From DATATV01 sp036268615 (GTDB lineage: Bacteria; Actinomycetota; Actinomycetes; Mycobacteriales; Pseudonocardiaceae): a stretch of 64,000 nt of DNA. The notes under the pieces were generated by a model, which worked only from the letters and a program-made list of their open reading frames with translations, was not told where the DNA came from and made no database searches. The first letter of the stretch is position 1; the number at the start of each line of letters is the position of its first letter. The DNA is taken from assembly GCA_036268615.1 (NCBI GenBank), contig DATATV010000084.1, positions 1 through 64,000 on the forward strand. The letters run 5' to 3'. Positions 44,091 through 53,326 of the stretch are shown here, piece by piece. A program made the translations under genes and the position numbers.

Positions 44091-44675
44091 ATGACCGCTG
44101 CGTTGGAGTCGGTACTGGCGAAGGCCGGGCTGCGGGTGAGCCCGCATGAGTTCCTGTCGCTGGTCGAGGACGCGGCGCGCAGACTCAGCCCGGCCCACCC
44201 GGAGCCGGCCGGCTACTTCACCCCGGACCAGCGCAGCGCCCTGGCCGAGGTCGGCCTCGACCTGAGCCCACAGCGGGACAACGAGCCGGACAGCCGAGCC
44301 AGGGCGGTGGCCGGACAAGCCGTGCTGCGCGAGTCGGCGCTGACCGTCGGCGAGGCCGCGGCCACCCTCGGCGTGGACACCAGCCGGGTCCGGCACCGGT
44401 TGCTCGCCCGCAGGCTGATGGGCTGGAAGTACCGCGGTGGCTGGCGACTGCCGGCATGGCAGTTCACCGAGCACGGTGTGCTGCCCGGGCTGGACACCGT
44501 GCTCGGTGCGCTGCCGGACGACCAGCCGGCCCTCGTGGTCGCCGCGTTCATGACCACCCCGCAGGAGGACCTGCTGGCCGGCTCGCGCGCGGTCACGCCG
44601 AGCGAGTGGCTGCTGTCCGGCGGCGACCCGGCCCGGGTGGCCCGACTCGCCGTCATGCTCGGCACACCAGCCTGA
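44091..44675 (+). CDS. HTH antitoxin of a RES-type toxin-antitoxin pair
   Basis: 194 aa. The middle has an excisionase-like helix-turn-helix (ALTVGEAAATLGVDTSRVRHRLLARRLMG-type, residues ~85-115), followed by a C-terminal toxin-binding-like helical part with PSEWLLSGGDPARVARLAVML. This matches the antitoxin partner of RES-domain proteins (Xre/MbcA/ParS class) in gene order and C-terminal motif; the HTH is atypical for that class. The RES gene starts 52 nt downstream. Confidence 0.8.
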   Translation: MTAALESVLAKAGLRVSPHEFLSLVEDAARRLSPAHPEPAGYFTPDQRSALAEVGLDLSPQRDNEPDSRARAVAGQAVLRESALTVGEAAATLGVDTSRVRHRLLARRLMGWKYRGGWRLPAWQFTEHGVLPGLDTVLGALPDDQPALVVAAFMTTPQEDLLAGSRAVTPSEWLLSGGDPARVARLAVMLGTPA

Positions 44676-44727
44676 GCGAGCACCTCTCCACCCCGAACCG
44701 AACCGAAATCGGAGACTTCACGCCGTC

Positions 44728-45384
44728 ATGGCCCGGCTTCCCCCGCCGCCTGCGCCCACTCTGCTCGCCGGCTTCCTGCGCCCCGACGAGGACATCGTGC
44801 ATGTGCAGCCGACAACCAGGCTCGTGCGTGTCTTCGCGGTCGGCGGCCGGCACCCGCAACAGTGGGACACCTTCCGGCGCACCGGCCCACTGCCGCACGC
44901 CCGGTTCGACCCGCACCCGCCCGGCCCGCGCGGCCGGGCCATCGACGACCCGCTCAACGGCGTGCTCTACTTCGGCCTGTCCGTACGCACCAGCGTGGCC
45001 GAGGTCTTCCAGGACACATCCATTGTGGACAGACTGACCCGCAAGCCCTACCTGGTGGTGTTCCGGCCGAACCGCCCGCTGCGGCTGCTCGACCTGGCCG
45101 GGCTGTGGCCCACCCGGGCCGGTGCCTCGCAGGAGATCAGCAGCGGCCCACGGGACCGCACCCGGGAGTGGGCGCGAGCCATCCGCGCGGTGTACCCGGA
45201 CCTGGACGGCCTGTGGTACCGGTCCTCGATGGACTCGGGCAACCCGGCGATCTGTCTGTGGGACCCGCCGGCCGGCGACGCGCTGCCCGACCACCCGGAT
45301 GTGTTGGTACCACTGGATCATCCCGGCCTGGACGTGCCGCTCAGCCGAATCTGCACGGCGCTGAACTACACGCTGTTCGGCTGA
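44728..45384 (+). CDS. RES-domain toxin (NAD+-degrading type)
   Basis: 218 aa. RES-fold residues: the Arg of LVRVFAV, the Glu of TSVAEVFQDT with VLYFGLSVR before it, and the Ser of WYRSSMDSGNPAICLWD. RES toxins such as MbcT of Mycobacterium tuberculosis degrade NAD+ and are neutralised by the neighbouring antitoxin. Activity here is inferred. GGAG lies upstream of the ATG. Confidence 0.87.
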   Translation: MARLPPPPAPTLLAGFLRPDEDIVHVQPTTRLVRVFAVGGRHPQQWDTFRRTGPLPHARFDPHPPGPRGRAIDDPLNGVLYFGLSVRTSVAEVFQDTSIVDRLTRKPYLVVFRPNRPLRLLDLAGLWPTRAGASQEISSGPRDRTREWARAIRAVYPDLDGLWYRSSMDSGNPAICLWDPPAGDALPDHPDVLVPLDHPGLDVPLSRICTALNYTLFG

Positions 45385-45405
45385 CCGGCACCGCCGGGCG
45401 TTCGC

Positions 45406-47361
45406 TCACCCGGTCGACTTGAGGTGCCGCGACCACCACTCCAACACGGCATCCAGCCGCTGCACCCGGTGCTGCGGCTTGCCGCCCCTGGTCAGCTCGT
45501 GGCCCTCGCCGGGGAACAGCAGGAACTCCACCTCGACGCCGTTGCGGTGCAGCGCGACGAACATCCGCTGGCCCTGTTCGAGCGGGCAGCGCCAGTCCTG
45601 TTCGGAGTGCATGACCAGGAACGGCAGGCGAATCCGGTCGGCGTAGGTCAGCGGGCTGCGGTCGCGCTGGGTGGCCACGTCCGCGCCGATGTAGGCGTCG
45701 GTGAAGTGGCTGCCGATGTCCGAACTGCCGGCGAACGAGTCCCACGCGTTGACCGCGCGCTCCGACCAGGCCGCGCGGAACCGCTCGCCGTGGTGCGCGG
45801 ACAGCCAACTGGTCATGAACCCGCCGTAGGAACCACCCATCACGCCGACCCGCTCGGCATCGCACTCCGGCCGGGTCAATGCCACGTCCAGCACGGCGAG
45901 CACGTCCTCGGCGTCCTTGCTGCCGAACGCCTTGACCACGGCCCGCCCGTGCGCATAGCCGTAACCGGCCGAACCACGCGGATTGGGCAGCACCACGGCG
46001 TAGCCCGCGGCCGCGTACACCTGGGCCTCGTCGAAGAACTTCCAGCCATGGAAGGAGAACGGGCCGCCGTGCACGTGCAGCAGGACCGGGTGCGGACCGG
46101 GTCCGGCCGGCAGCACGAGGAAACCGTGCACCGGGTGGCCGTCGGCCGAGGTCCCGCTGAGCTCGGTGACCGGGCGCAGACCGGTACCGCGCAGTTCGGC
46201 GGCGAAGTCGGTCACCGTGCGGGTGCCGGCATCGTCCACCACGACGACCTCGCCCGGACTGTCCGGAGTAGACACGACAGCGGCGATCCGACCGCCCTGC
46301 GCGGTGAACGCGAGCACACCCGCGTGCTCACCCAGCACGACCGGAAGCTGGTCGAGCGGGAGTTCTTCGGCGTCCAGCGGCACCCGGCACAGGTGCACCG
46401 CGCCGCGGTCGCGCACCGCGACGAGCGCTGCGCCGTCGACCACCACCGGTCGCCCGGCGGACCGCTCGCAGTCCACCGAGAGGTCGGTCAACCGGCGCGG
46501 CGATGGCGTCGAACCGTCCAGTCGCACCGGAACCGTCCACAGGCCCTCGCTCTGCGCGGCGGAGTCGTCAGCCTCGAACGTGTTGCCGATGAACAGCAGC
46601 GTGCCGTCGGGCAGCACGGTCAGCCGACCGGCCGCGCCGCTGGAGCGCAGCACCAGCACCGGCTCGCCACCGTCGGAGGACACGGCGTACACGTCGTCGT
46701 GCCGGGTCGGTTCGAGATCGAGTTCGCGGGGCGCGCTGAACAACACGTGCCCGCCATCGGGTGTCCAGGCGGGATCGGCGACGTCACAGCGGCCGTCGGT
46801 CAGTTCGACCGGCTCGGTCGGTTCGCCCGATGCGTCCGGCACGTCCACCACGAACAGTCGCACGTGCCGGTCCCGCCGGAAGCCGACATCGTCGATTCGG
46901 TAGTCCTCCCGGGTGATCCGGCGCGGCGCCTCGGCGTCCGGTTTCGGTGCCTCCGCCCCGGTTTCGACCGGTGTCCCGTATCGGCCCGGCTCGGGAATCC
47001 GCGCGGTGAAGGCGATTCGGGTCGAATCCGGCGCCCAGACCAGGTCGGCGACGCCGAGCGGCAGGTCGGTCAGCCGGCGCGCGTCCCCGCCGTCGACCGG
47101 CTGGAGGACCAACTGCGGCCGGCTTTCGCTCTCGGCGCGCAGAAAGGCCAGCCAGCGCCCGTCCGGGGAGAGCGCCGGGCGGCTGTCCCGCTCGCCCTGC
47201 GACCACGGCCGCGCGGCCGTGCCGTCGACACCGATCCGGTGCAGCCGGCCGCCGTAGCGGCCGTTCGCCACATCCGGCGCGCTCACCCCGACCAACAGGA
47301 GGTCGCCGTGCAACGTGGGGCTGGCCGGGGTTCGCAGTAATGGCAAGTGTTCTGGGCGCAC
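45406..47361 (-). CDS. S9-family prolyl oligopeptidase / acylaminoacyl peptidase
   Basis: 651 aa serine peptidase: N-terminal beta-propeller (repeats such as PALSPDGRWLAFLR, DLVWAPDSTRIAFTAR, DPAWTPDGGHVLFS) and C-terminal alpha/beta hydrolase. The nucleophile is the Ser of GVMGGSYGGFMTS, with Asp near HSEQDWRCP and His in FPGEGHELTR. No signal peptide, so cytosolic. GTG 47361 has TAGCGT 6 nt upstream (leaderless). Confidence 0.93.
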   Translation of the reverse strand: MRPEHLPLLRTPASPTLHGDLLLVGVSAPDVANGRYGGRLHRIGVDGTAARPWSQGERDSRPALSPDGRWLAFLRAESESRPQLVLQPVDGGDARRLTDLPLGVADLVWAPDSTRIAFTARIPEPGRYGTPVETGAEAPKPDAEAPRRITREDYRIDDVGFRRDRHVRLFVVDVPDASGEPTEPVELTDGRCDVADPAWTPDGGHVLFSAPRELDLEPTRHDDVYAVSSDGGEPVLVLRSSGAAGRLTVLPDGTLLFIGNTFEADDSAAQSEGLWTVPVRLDGSTPSPRRLTDLSVDCERSAGRPVVVDGAALVAVRDRGAVHLCRVPLDAEELPLDQLPVVLGEHAGVLAFTAQGGRIAAVVSTPDSPGEVVVVDDAGTRTVTDFAAELRGTGLRPVTELSGTSADGHPVHGFLVLPAGPGPHPVLLHVHGGPFSFHGWKFFDEAQVYAAAGYAVVLPNPRGSAGYGYAHGRAVVKAFGSKDAEDVLAVLDVALTRPECDAERVGVMGGSYGGFMTSWLSAHHGERFRAAWSERAVNAWDSFAGSSDIGSHFTDAYIGADVATQRDRSPLTYADRIRLPFLVMHSEQDWRCPLEQGQRMFVALHRNGVEVEFLLFPGEGHELTRGGKPQHRVQRLDAVLEWWSRHLKSTG

Positions 47362-47391
47362 CGTTTCACGCTACCCGAAGTAGGCGCCCGA

Positions 47392-48399
47392 TCACGGATG
47401 AACGCCCGCCCGGACCTGCTCCTGATGCTCGCTTCGCTCGTCGTGTCGGGCCCGCAGCAGGCTGGCGACAACGGTGACCCCGAGCACAACCGCGATGACC
47501 ACCAGGGAGAGCTCCGTTCCGGGGACCGGCACCGGAACGGACTGCCGGCCGCTGACGAAGGGCAGCCAGTCGTCCCGCAGCACCTGCAGGATCAGCTTGA
47601 CACCGACGAAGACCAGCAGCACGGACAGGCCGATCGGCAGGTAGACCAACCGGTTGAGCAGGCCGCCGATGAGGAAGTACAGCTGCCGCAGGCCCATCAG
47701 CGCGAACACGTTCACCGCGAAGACCAGATACGACTGCTGGGTGAGGCCGAAGACGGCCGGGATGGAGTCGAGCGCGAAGACCAGGTCGGTGGTGCCGATC
47801 GCGACGATCACCACCAGCATCGGGGTGATCATTCGCCGGCCGGCCACCGTGATGAACGACTTGTTGCCCTCGAACGCGGGCGTGACCGGCACCACCTTGC
47901 GCAGCAGCCGCAACACGCCGTTCTCGTTGAACTCCATCGGCTGATCGGAGGAGCGCAGCATCCGGTACGCGGTGAAGATGAGGAACGCGCCGAACAGGTA
48001 GAACACCGCACTGAACGCCTGGATCACCGCGGAACCGGCGAGAATCAGGCAGCCGCGCAGCAGCAGCGCGATCATGATGCCGACGAACAACACGCGGTGC
48101 TGGTGGATCGCCGGCACCCGGAACGAGGTCATGATGACCAGGAAGACGAACAGGTTGTCCACCGACAGCGAGTACTCGGTGATATAGCCGGCAAAGAACT
48201 GGCCGGCATAGTTCGCGCCCGCGGTCAGCCAGACGCCGACACCGAAGAGCACCGCGAGCGCGCAGTAGAGCATGACCCGCCGGGCTGCCTGCCCGATGGT
48301 GACGCGGTGCGGTTGCCGGTCGATCACGAGCAGGTCGAAGGCAAGCAGCGCCAGCAGGCAGGCGATTGTGGCTAGCCACAACCAGAGCGGGACGTGCAT
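47392..48399 (-). CDS. TerC-family membrane protein, likely Mn2+ exporter
   Basis: 335 aa, about nine transmembrane helices. Family signatures: ITEYSLSVDNLFVFLVIMTSF and TDLVFALDSIPAVFGLT, the two acidic, Asn/Asp-bearing repeats of TerC/Alx proteins. ATG 48399 is preceded by GGAGG (48408-48412). A yybP-ykoY manganese riboswitch lies upstream, which supports Mn2+ export rather than tellurite resistance as the role. Members MntP/Alx are known to be under the same switch. Confidence 0.92.
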   Translation of the reverse strand: MHVPLWLWLATIACLLALLAFDLLVIDRQPHRVTIGQAARRVMLYCALAVLFGVGVWLTAGANYAGQFFAGYITEYSLSVDNLFVFLVIMTSFRVPAIHQHRVLFVGIMIALLLRGCLILAGSAVIQAFSAVFYLFGAFLIFTAYRMLRSSDQPMEFNENGVLRLLRKVVPVTPAFEGNKSFITVAGRRMITPMLVVIVAIGTTDLVFALDSIPAVFGLTQQSYLVFAVNVFALMGLRQLYFLIGGLLNRLVYLPIGLSVLLVFVGVKLILQVLRDDWLPFVSGRQSVPVPVPGTELSLVVIAVVLGVTVVASLLRARHDERSEHQEQVRAGVHP

Positions 48400-48468
48400 A
48401 CGATCGGCCTCCGGATCATGCCGCATCCACCCAGGACCCACAGTCGTGTCCGGGCGCATACCAGCGTC

Positions 48469-48566
48469 CGGAGGTCTCCTCCGCCGGCCCACCGGGCCGA
48501 CCGACGGTGCCGGGAACCGTTGGGTTCCGTGCTGACGACACCGCCGCGAGGGAGTACTCCCCTCCG
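48469..48566 (-). ncRNA. yybP-ykoY manganese riboswitch
   Basis: Minus-strand leader of the TerC gene. It has the conserved elements in order: P1 5' strand CGGAGG (48561-48566) running into GGGGAGTA, then GTCGTCAGCACGG (the CGUCA-type L1/L3 docking element), a GC-rich second arm, then GGAGACCTCCG, whose CCTCCG (48469-48474) closes P1. These are the marks of the yybP-ykoY class. The 3' P1 strand extended by two bases, CCTCCGGA, is also an exact 8-nt complement of TCCGGAGG at the TerC ribosome-binding site. That suggests translational control: Mn2+ forms P1 and frees the site. Confidence 0.85.
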
Positions 48567-48669
48567 CGTACAACTCCATTGTCCCTCATCTGTCCAGCCC
48601 CCACCGTCTCCGGTCGGATGATCAGCCCTGCTGAGGGTCTCTCAGGTTGATCTGCGTACTGTCGACCAC

Positions 48670-51528
48670 GTGGTCCGATCTCGCCGCGCTCGCCGTGGAT
48701 GGTTGCTGTTTGCCCTGGTGGCGGTGCTGGTCATCGCCGCTGGTGTCGGCCTGTCGGTCGGCACCCGGTCCGCCCCGACGGCGGTGCGCACCCAGCAGTT
48801 GTTCATCCCGGTCGTGGACGGCCCCAATCATGATCAACACGAGCGGCTGGACGCCACGGTCTACTACCCGGCGCAGACCCCGGCCCCGGCCGTGCTCGTC
48901 TCCCCCGGCTTCGGTGACACCAAGACGTCGGTGGACGCCGACGCCCGCCAGTTCGCCCAACTCGGGTTCGTCGTGCTGGCCTACACCCCGCGCGGGTTCG
49001 GCCGTAGCACCGGCCAGATCGCGCTGAACTCGCCCGACTACGAGGTTGCCGACGCCAGCCAGTTGATCAGCTGGCTGGGCACCCGGCCCGAAGTGGTCAA
49101 GGACGCGCCTGGCGACCCGAGGGTCGGCGTCACCGGCGGTTCCTACGGCGGCGCACTGAGTCTGCTGCTGGCCGGCACCGACAAGCGGGTGGACGCGATC
49201 GCTCCGGTGATCACCTACAACGACCTGTCCCAGGCGCTCGTGCCCAATGCGGCCAGCACCGGGCCGGTCGCCGCCGGATCGCCGGCCCCCGGCGCGTTCG
49301 CCACGGACGGCGTGTTCAAGAAGTCCTGGGCCGCCGACTTCTTCGCGGCCGGCCTGACCGGCACCGGCAGCACCACCCCGCAGGGGCAGGCACCGGACCC
49401 GGGCGCGGCGCCCACCGGCTCGGACGACTCCACCAGCACACCGGCCACCCCACCGGTCGACCCGACCGGCACGGCCGCCGCGAGCACCTGCGGCCGGTTC
49501 ATCGCCCAGGTCTGCCAGGCGTACGAACAGATCGCCACCACCGGCCGGGCCGACCAGCAGACCATCAACCTGCTGCGCGGCGACTCGCCGGTCAGCGTGA
49601 CCAGCCACATCACCGTGCCCACCCTGCTCGTGCAGGGCGAGCAGGACACCCTCTTCGGGCTGGACCAGGCCGACGCCAACGCCCGGCAGATCAGCGAGGC
49701 CGGCGGCAAGGTCAAGATGATCTGGTACAACGGCGGCCACGACGGCGGCGCGCCCGGGCCGGAGTTGCAGCAGGAGATCGGCAACTGGCTGCACTACCAG
49801 CTCACCGGGAGCGGAACCGATCCCGGCACCGACTTCGAGTACTCGGTACAGGGCGCGCTGCGCGCCAGCGGCACGTCCTCGGTGCGGACCGTGACCGCAC
49901 CCAGCTACCCCGGCCTGACCGGCAGCGAGTCGACCGGCGGTGTGCAGCGGCAGCCGGTGCCGCTCACCGGCCCGGCCAACCAGCTCGTGCTCAACCCGGC
50001 CGGCGGCGCACCGTCGGCGGTGAGCGGACTGCCCGGCCTCGGTGGCGCACTCGGCGGCGCGGCCAGCCGGCTGACCAGCGACATCCCCGGCGAGTTCGCC
50101 GCGTTCGACAGCGCGCCGCTGAGCCGCCAGTTGCTCATCGCCGGCGCGAGCACGGTGCGGTTGCAGGTCGGTTCGGTGCCCGGCCAGCCCAGCGCCGGCC
50201 AGGCGGTGCTGTTCGCCAAGCTCTACGACGTCGGCTCGGACGGCACCCGGACGCTGCCCGGTGCCGGCGTGGCACCGATCCGGATCGGCACGCTGCCGGC
50301 GAACGGCACACCGGTGACGCTGACCGTGACCCTGCCGGGCATCGTGCAACCGGTGCAGGCCGGGCATCATCTCGAACTCGTGGTGTCCACAACGGACTCC
50401 AGCTACGCGAACCTGGCCGCTCCGTCGGTGTACCGGATCAGCCTGGCCGGCGACCAGTTGGCCGTCCCGGTCGTGCCCGGCCGGTCCACCTCGACCCCGC
50501 TGCCGGTCGGCCAGCTGATCGCCATCGCCGTGCTGCTCGCGCTGTGTGTGCTCGCCGGAGTGGTGGTGTGGCTGCTGCGCCGCCGGCGCACCGAGCGGGT
50601 GGACGCCGAGCTGAGCCGGGTGCCGCTGGTGCTCAACGGGCTCAGCAAGGCGTATCCGGGCGGCGTGACGGCAGTCGACAACCTGTCCTTCCGGGTCGAG
50701 CACGGCCAGGTCGTCGGCCTGCTCGGGCCCAACGGGGCGGGCAAGACCACCGCGCTGCGGATGCTGATGGGCCTGGTGCTGCCCTCCTCCGGCGAGATCC
50801 GGGTGTTCGGCCAGGTGATCCGGCCGGGCGCGCCGGTGCTGTCCCGGATCGGGTCGTTCGTCGAGGGTTCCGGTTTCCTGCCACACCTGTCCGGCACGGC
50901 GAACCTGCGGCTGTACTGGCAGGCGACCGGGCGACCGACGGAGCAGGCCGGTTTCGAGGAGGCGCTGGAGATCGCCGGCCTCGGCGACGCGGTGCGCCGC
51001 AAGGTGGGCACGTACAGCCAGGGTATGCGCCAGCGGTTGGCCATTGCCCAGGCCATGCTCGGCCTGCCGGATCTGCTCGTGCTCGACGAACCGACCAACG
51101 GACTGGACCCGCCACAGATCAGGGACATGCGCGAGGTGCTGAGGCGGTATGCCGCGCGCGGCCGCACGGTGCTGGTGTCCAGTCACCTGCTCAGCGAGGT
51201 CGAACAGACGTGCAGCCACGTGGTGGTCATGCACCACGGCAGGCTGGTCGCGGCCGGCGAGGTCGGCGAGATCGTCAGCGGCGGCGAGACATCCTTCCGG
51301 GTGGACGACGCACAGCGCGCCGCCGGAGTGCTGCGCGACCTGCCCGGCATCGAAGAAGTGTCCAATGTGGACGCCGAGGACGACCAGGTGCACGCGCGAC
51401 TCAACGGTGTGCCCCGCTCGGACGCGATCGGCGCGCTGGTCCGCGCGGGCGTCGCGGTCGACCAGGTCGGCCCGCGGGGCCGGCTGGAAGACACGTTCCT
51501 GCAACTGGTCGGAGGGAACCAGCCGTGA
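48670..51528 (+). CDS. Fusion: extracellular alpha/beta hydrolase - transmembrane - ABC transporter ATPase
   Basis: 952 aa with an unusual order. A basic start and TM1 (~10-31) are followed by a CocE/PepX-type alpha/beta hydrolase with a likely triad Ser158 (GGSYGG), Asp326 (GEQDTLF) and His357 (GGHDGG). A beta-sandwich-like part (~385-600) and TM2 (~614-636, followed by RRRR) lead to a complete ABC ATPase: Walker A GPNGAGKTT (686-694), signature YSQGMRQR (782-789), Walker B LLVLDEP (802-808). The charge pattern puts the hydrolase outside and the ATPase inside. GTG start, TACTGT 7 nt upstream. It is coupled to the permease gene by a GTGA overlap. Confidence 0.9.
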   Translation: MVRSRRARRGWLLFALVAVLVIAAGVGLSVGTRSAPTAVRTQQLFIPVVDGPNHDQHERLDATVYYPAQTPAPAVLVSPGFGDTKTSVDADARQFAQLGFVVLAYTPRGFGRSTGQIALNSPDYEVADASQLISWLGTRPEVVKDAPGDPRVGVTGGSYGGALSLLLAGTDKRVDAIAPVITYNDLSQALVPNAASTGPVAAGSPAPGAFATDGVFKKSWAADFFAAGLTGTGSTTPQGQAPDPGAAPTGSDDSTSTPATPPVDPTGTAAASTCGRFIAQVCQAYEQIATTGRADQQTINLLRGDSPVSVTSHITVPTLLVQGEQDTLFGLDQADANARQISEAGGKVKMIWYNGGHDGGAPGPELQQEIGNWLHYQLTGSGTDPGTDFEYSVQGALRASGTSSVRTVTAPSYPGLTGSESTGGVQRQPVPLTGPANQLVLNPAGGAPSAVSGLPGLGGALGGAASRLTSDIPGEFAAFDSAPLSRQLLIAGASTVRLQVGSVPGQPSAGQAVLFAKLYDVGSDGTRTLPGAGVAPIRIGTLPANGTPVTLTVTLPGIVQPVQAGHHLELVVSTTDSSYANLAAPSVYRISLAGDQLAVPVVPGRSTSTPLPVGQLIAIAVLLALCVLAGVVVWLLRRRRTERVDAELSRVPLVLNGLSKAYPGGVTAVDNLSFRVEHGQVVGLLGPNGAGKTTALRMLMGLVLPSSGEIRVFGQVIRPGAPVLSRIGSFVEGSGFLPHLSGTANLRLYWQATGRPTEQAGFEEALEIAGLGDAVRRKVGTYSQGMRQRLAIAQAMLGLPDLLVLDEPTNGLDPPQIRDMREVLRRYAARGRTVLVSSHLLSEVEQTCSHVVVMHHGRLVAAGEVGEIVSGGETSFRVDDAQRAAGVLRDLPGIEEVSNVDAEDDQVHARLNGVPRSDAIGALVRAGVAVDQVGPRGRLEDTFLQLVGGNQP

Positions 51529-52394
51529 GTGTGCCCACCGAAGTCCCTCAGGCGTCCGACGCCGCCTCCGGTTACCGGGCCGGCCGGACGCTGGCGCTGC
51601 GGGTCGAACTGAACCGCCAGATCCGTCGACGCCGGACCCAGATCAGCCTGGGTTTCCTGGTGCTGCTGCCGTTCCTGTTGCTGATCGCGTTCAAGGTCGG
51701 CAACGGCAGCAGCAACCGCAACTCAGGTCAGCTGGTCGACCTGGCGACCACCAGCGGCCCCAACTTCGTGGTGTTCGCCCTGTTCGCGTCGGCGAGCTTC
51801 CTGTTGATCGTGGTGGTGGCGCTGTTCTTCGGCGACACGGTGGCCAGTGAGGCATCCTGGTCCAGTTTGAAGTATCTGCTGGCCATTCCGGTGCCGCGTG
51901 GGCGGTTGCTGCGGCAGAAGGCGCTGGTGTCCGGTCTGCTGTCCCTGGTTGGCCTCGTTCTGCTTCCTGGCGTCGCGCTGGTTGTGGGGCTGATCTGGTA
52001 CGGCAGCGGGGACATGGTCAGCCCCACCGGCGAAGAGCTGTCCTTCGGGACCGCGATCGGGCGGATCGGGCTGGCGGTGTGTTATCTGGCCCTGAATCTG
52101 CTGTGGGTGGCCGGACTGGCGCTGCTGTTGTCGGTGACCACCAACGCGCCGTTGGGGGCGGTCGGTGGGGCTGTGCTTGTGGCCATCCTGTCCGAGATTC
52201 TGGACTCGATCACCGCCCTGGGTGGGTTGCGGGAGTACCTGCCGACGCACTACGCGTTCTCGTGGGCGGATCTGTTCAGCTCGGACATCGACTGGGGAGA
52301 CATGGCCAGGGGAACGTTGTCCGCGCTGGTCTTCGGCGCGATCTTCTTCGCCGCGGCCGGCTGGCGATTCTCCACAAAGGACATCACCAGCTGA
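51525..52394 (+). CDS. ABC-2-type transporter permease partner
   Basis: 289 aa from GTG 51525, inside the stop of the fusion gene (GTGA), with GGAGGG ahead. A basic N-terminus (ELNRQIRRRRTQI) and six hydrophobic segments match the ABC-2/NatB-like permease fold. It must pair with the ATPase domain of the upstream fusion, giving an exporter physically tied to an outside hydrolase. Substrate unknown. Confidence 0.88.
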   Translation: MSVPTEVPQASDAASGYRAGRTLALRVELNRQIRRRRTQISLGFLVLLPFLLLIAFKVGNGSSNRNSGQLVDLATTSGPNFVVFALFASASFLLIVVVALFFGDTVASEASWSSLKYLLAIPVPRGRLLRQKALVSGLLSLVGLVLLPGVALVVGLIWYGSGDMVSPTGEELSFGTAIGRIGLAVCYLALNLLWVAGLALLLSVTTNAPLGAVGGAVLVAILSEILDSITALGGLREYLPTHYAFSWADLFSSDIDWGDMARGTLSALVFGAIFFAAAGWRFSTKDITS

Positions 52395-52496
52395 GCCAGG
52401 TCCTGCCGCGCCAGCGGCGCGGGAGGACCAGGAGCGAAGCGACCCAGCGCCATTCCGACCCCCACGACAGTCACGACCCCCAGGACCCTGCCGCCG

Positions 52497-52928
52497 TCAC
52501 GACACACAGAACTCGTTGCCCTCCGGATCACGCAGCACGATCGCCTTGCCGGCCGGCTCGTCCACGACCCAAGCTCGGGTCGCTCCGGCCGCCAGCAACC
52601 GGTCGACGTGTTCCTGGATCAGCCGGGCACGTTCCGCTTCGGGCACCTCGCGGCCGGCCGGGCGTACGTCCAGGTGCACCCGGTTCTTCGCCGTTTTTCC
52701 TTCCGGCACTCGCTGGAAGAACAGCCTCGGGCCCTGCCCGTCCGGGTCGATCAGTGCAGCCAGGTCGCCGAACCGCTCCTCGGGCAGGTTGATCGAGTGG
52801 CCGAAGTCCTCCCACGTGTCGAAGCCGGGCGGCGGTGGCTCCGTCACGTAGCCCAGGGCCAACGCCCAGAAATCAGCCAGCTCGGCCGGGTCCGCCGCGT
52901 CGAAGACCACCTGGATCTTGGTGTACAT
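52497..52928 (-). CDS. VOC-family protein (glyoxalase-like)
   Basis: 143 aa from ATG 52928; GGAGG lies about 10 nt upstream. Two beta-alpha-beta modules: IQVVFDAADPAELADFWALALGY and VHLDVRPAGREVPEAERARLI, ending in LRDPEGNEFCV. Typical of the Glyoxalase_6 group common in actinobacteria, where metal ligands are partly lost. Function unknown. It converges with the ABC permease gene. Confidence 0.85.
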   Translation of the reverse strand: MYTKIQVVFDAADPAELADFWALALGYVTEPPPPGFDTWEDFGHSINLPEERFGDLAALIDPDGQGPRLFFQRVPEGKTAKNRVHLDVRPAGREVPEAERARLIQEHVDRLLAAGATRAWVVDEPAGKAIVLRDPEGNEFCVS

Positions 52929-52981
52929 CACCACACCACCTCCGCCCGGCAGGCTAACGCCGCAGGCCGACAAATCCGGTG

Positions 52982-53326
52982 TCAGGGACGCTTCGACTTC
53001 GGCAGCTTCTCCAGCACCATGTGGTACGAGATGTCGATCAACTCGCGCAGTTCCGCGTCCGGCACCGAGCCGGGCAGCCGGACCCGGTTCCAGCCGTACC
53101 GGCCGATGTAGGCGCTCACCGTGATGTCGTCCGGGTACCGCTGCCGCCACTCCGCGGCCTGCTCGCCGGTGGCCGCCGACTTCACGCCCACCGACGTCCC
53201 GTCCATGTCGATGAACGCGAACGCCTTGTCGCCGACCTTCGCCACCAGCTCGCCCTCGCCGAACGGGTACGTCTCGGCGGCCCCGGGTTTGGCCAGGCAG
53301 TAGGCGATCAGGTCGTCGCGGGTCAC
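52982..53326 (-). CDS. MmcQ/YjbR family protein
   Basis: 114 aa: LIAYCLAKPGAAETYPFGEG at the start, KVGDKAFAFI, and the C-terminal DAELRELIDISYHMVLEKLPK. Its ATG overlaps the uvrB TGA (ATGA), so it is translated with uvrB and may be induced with it. Function of the family is unknown; second copy in the window. Confidence 0.88.
   Translation of the reverse strand: MTRDDLIAYCLAKPGAAETYPFGEGELVAKVGDKAFAFIDMDGTSVGVKSAATGEQAAEWRQRYPDDITVSAYIGRYGWNRVRLPGSVPDAELRELIDISYHMVLEKLPKSKRP

Noticed and set aside
48622..51504. A 960-codon minus-strand frame opposite the hydrolase-ABC fusion
   Set aside because: Shadow of the plus-strand gene, whose motifs (Ser-His-Asp triad, Walker A/B) are intact.
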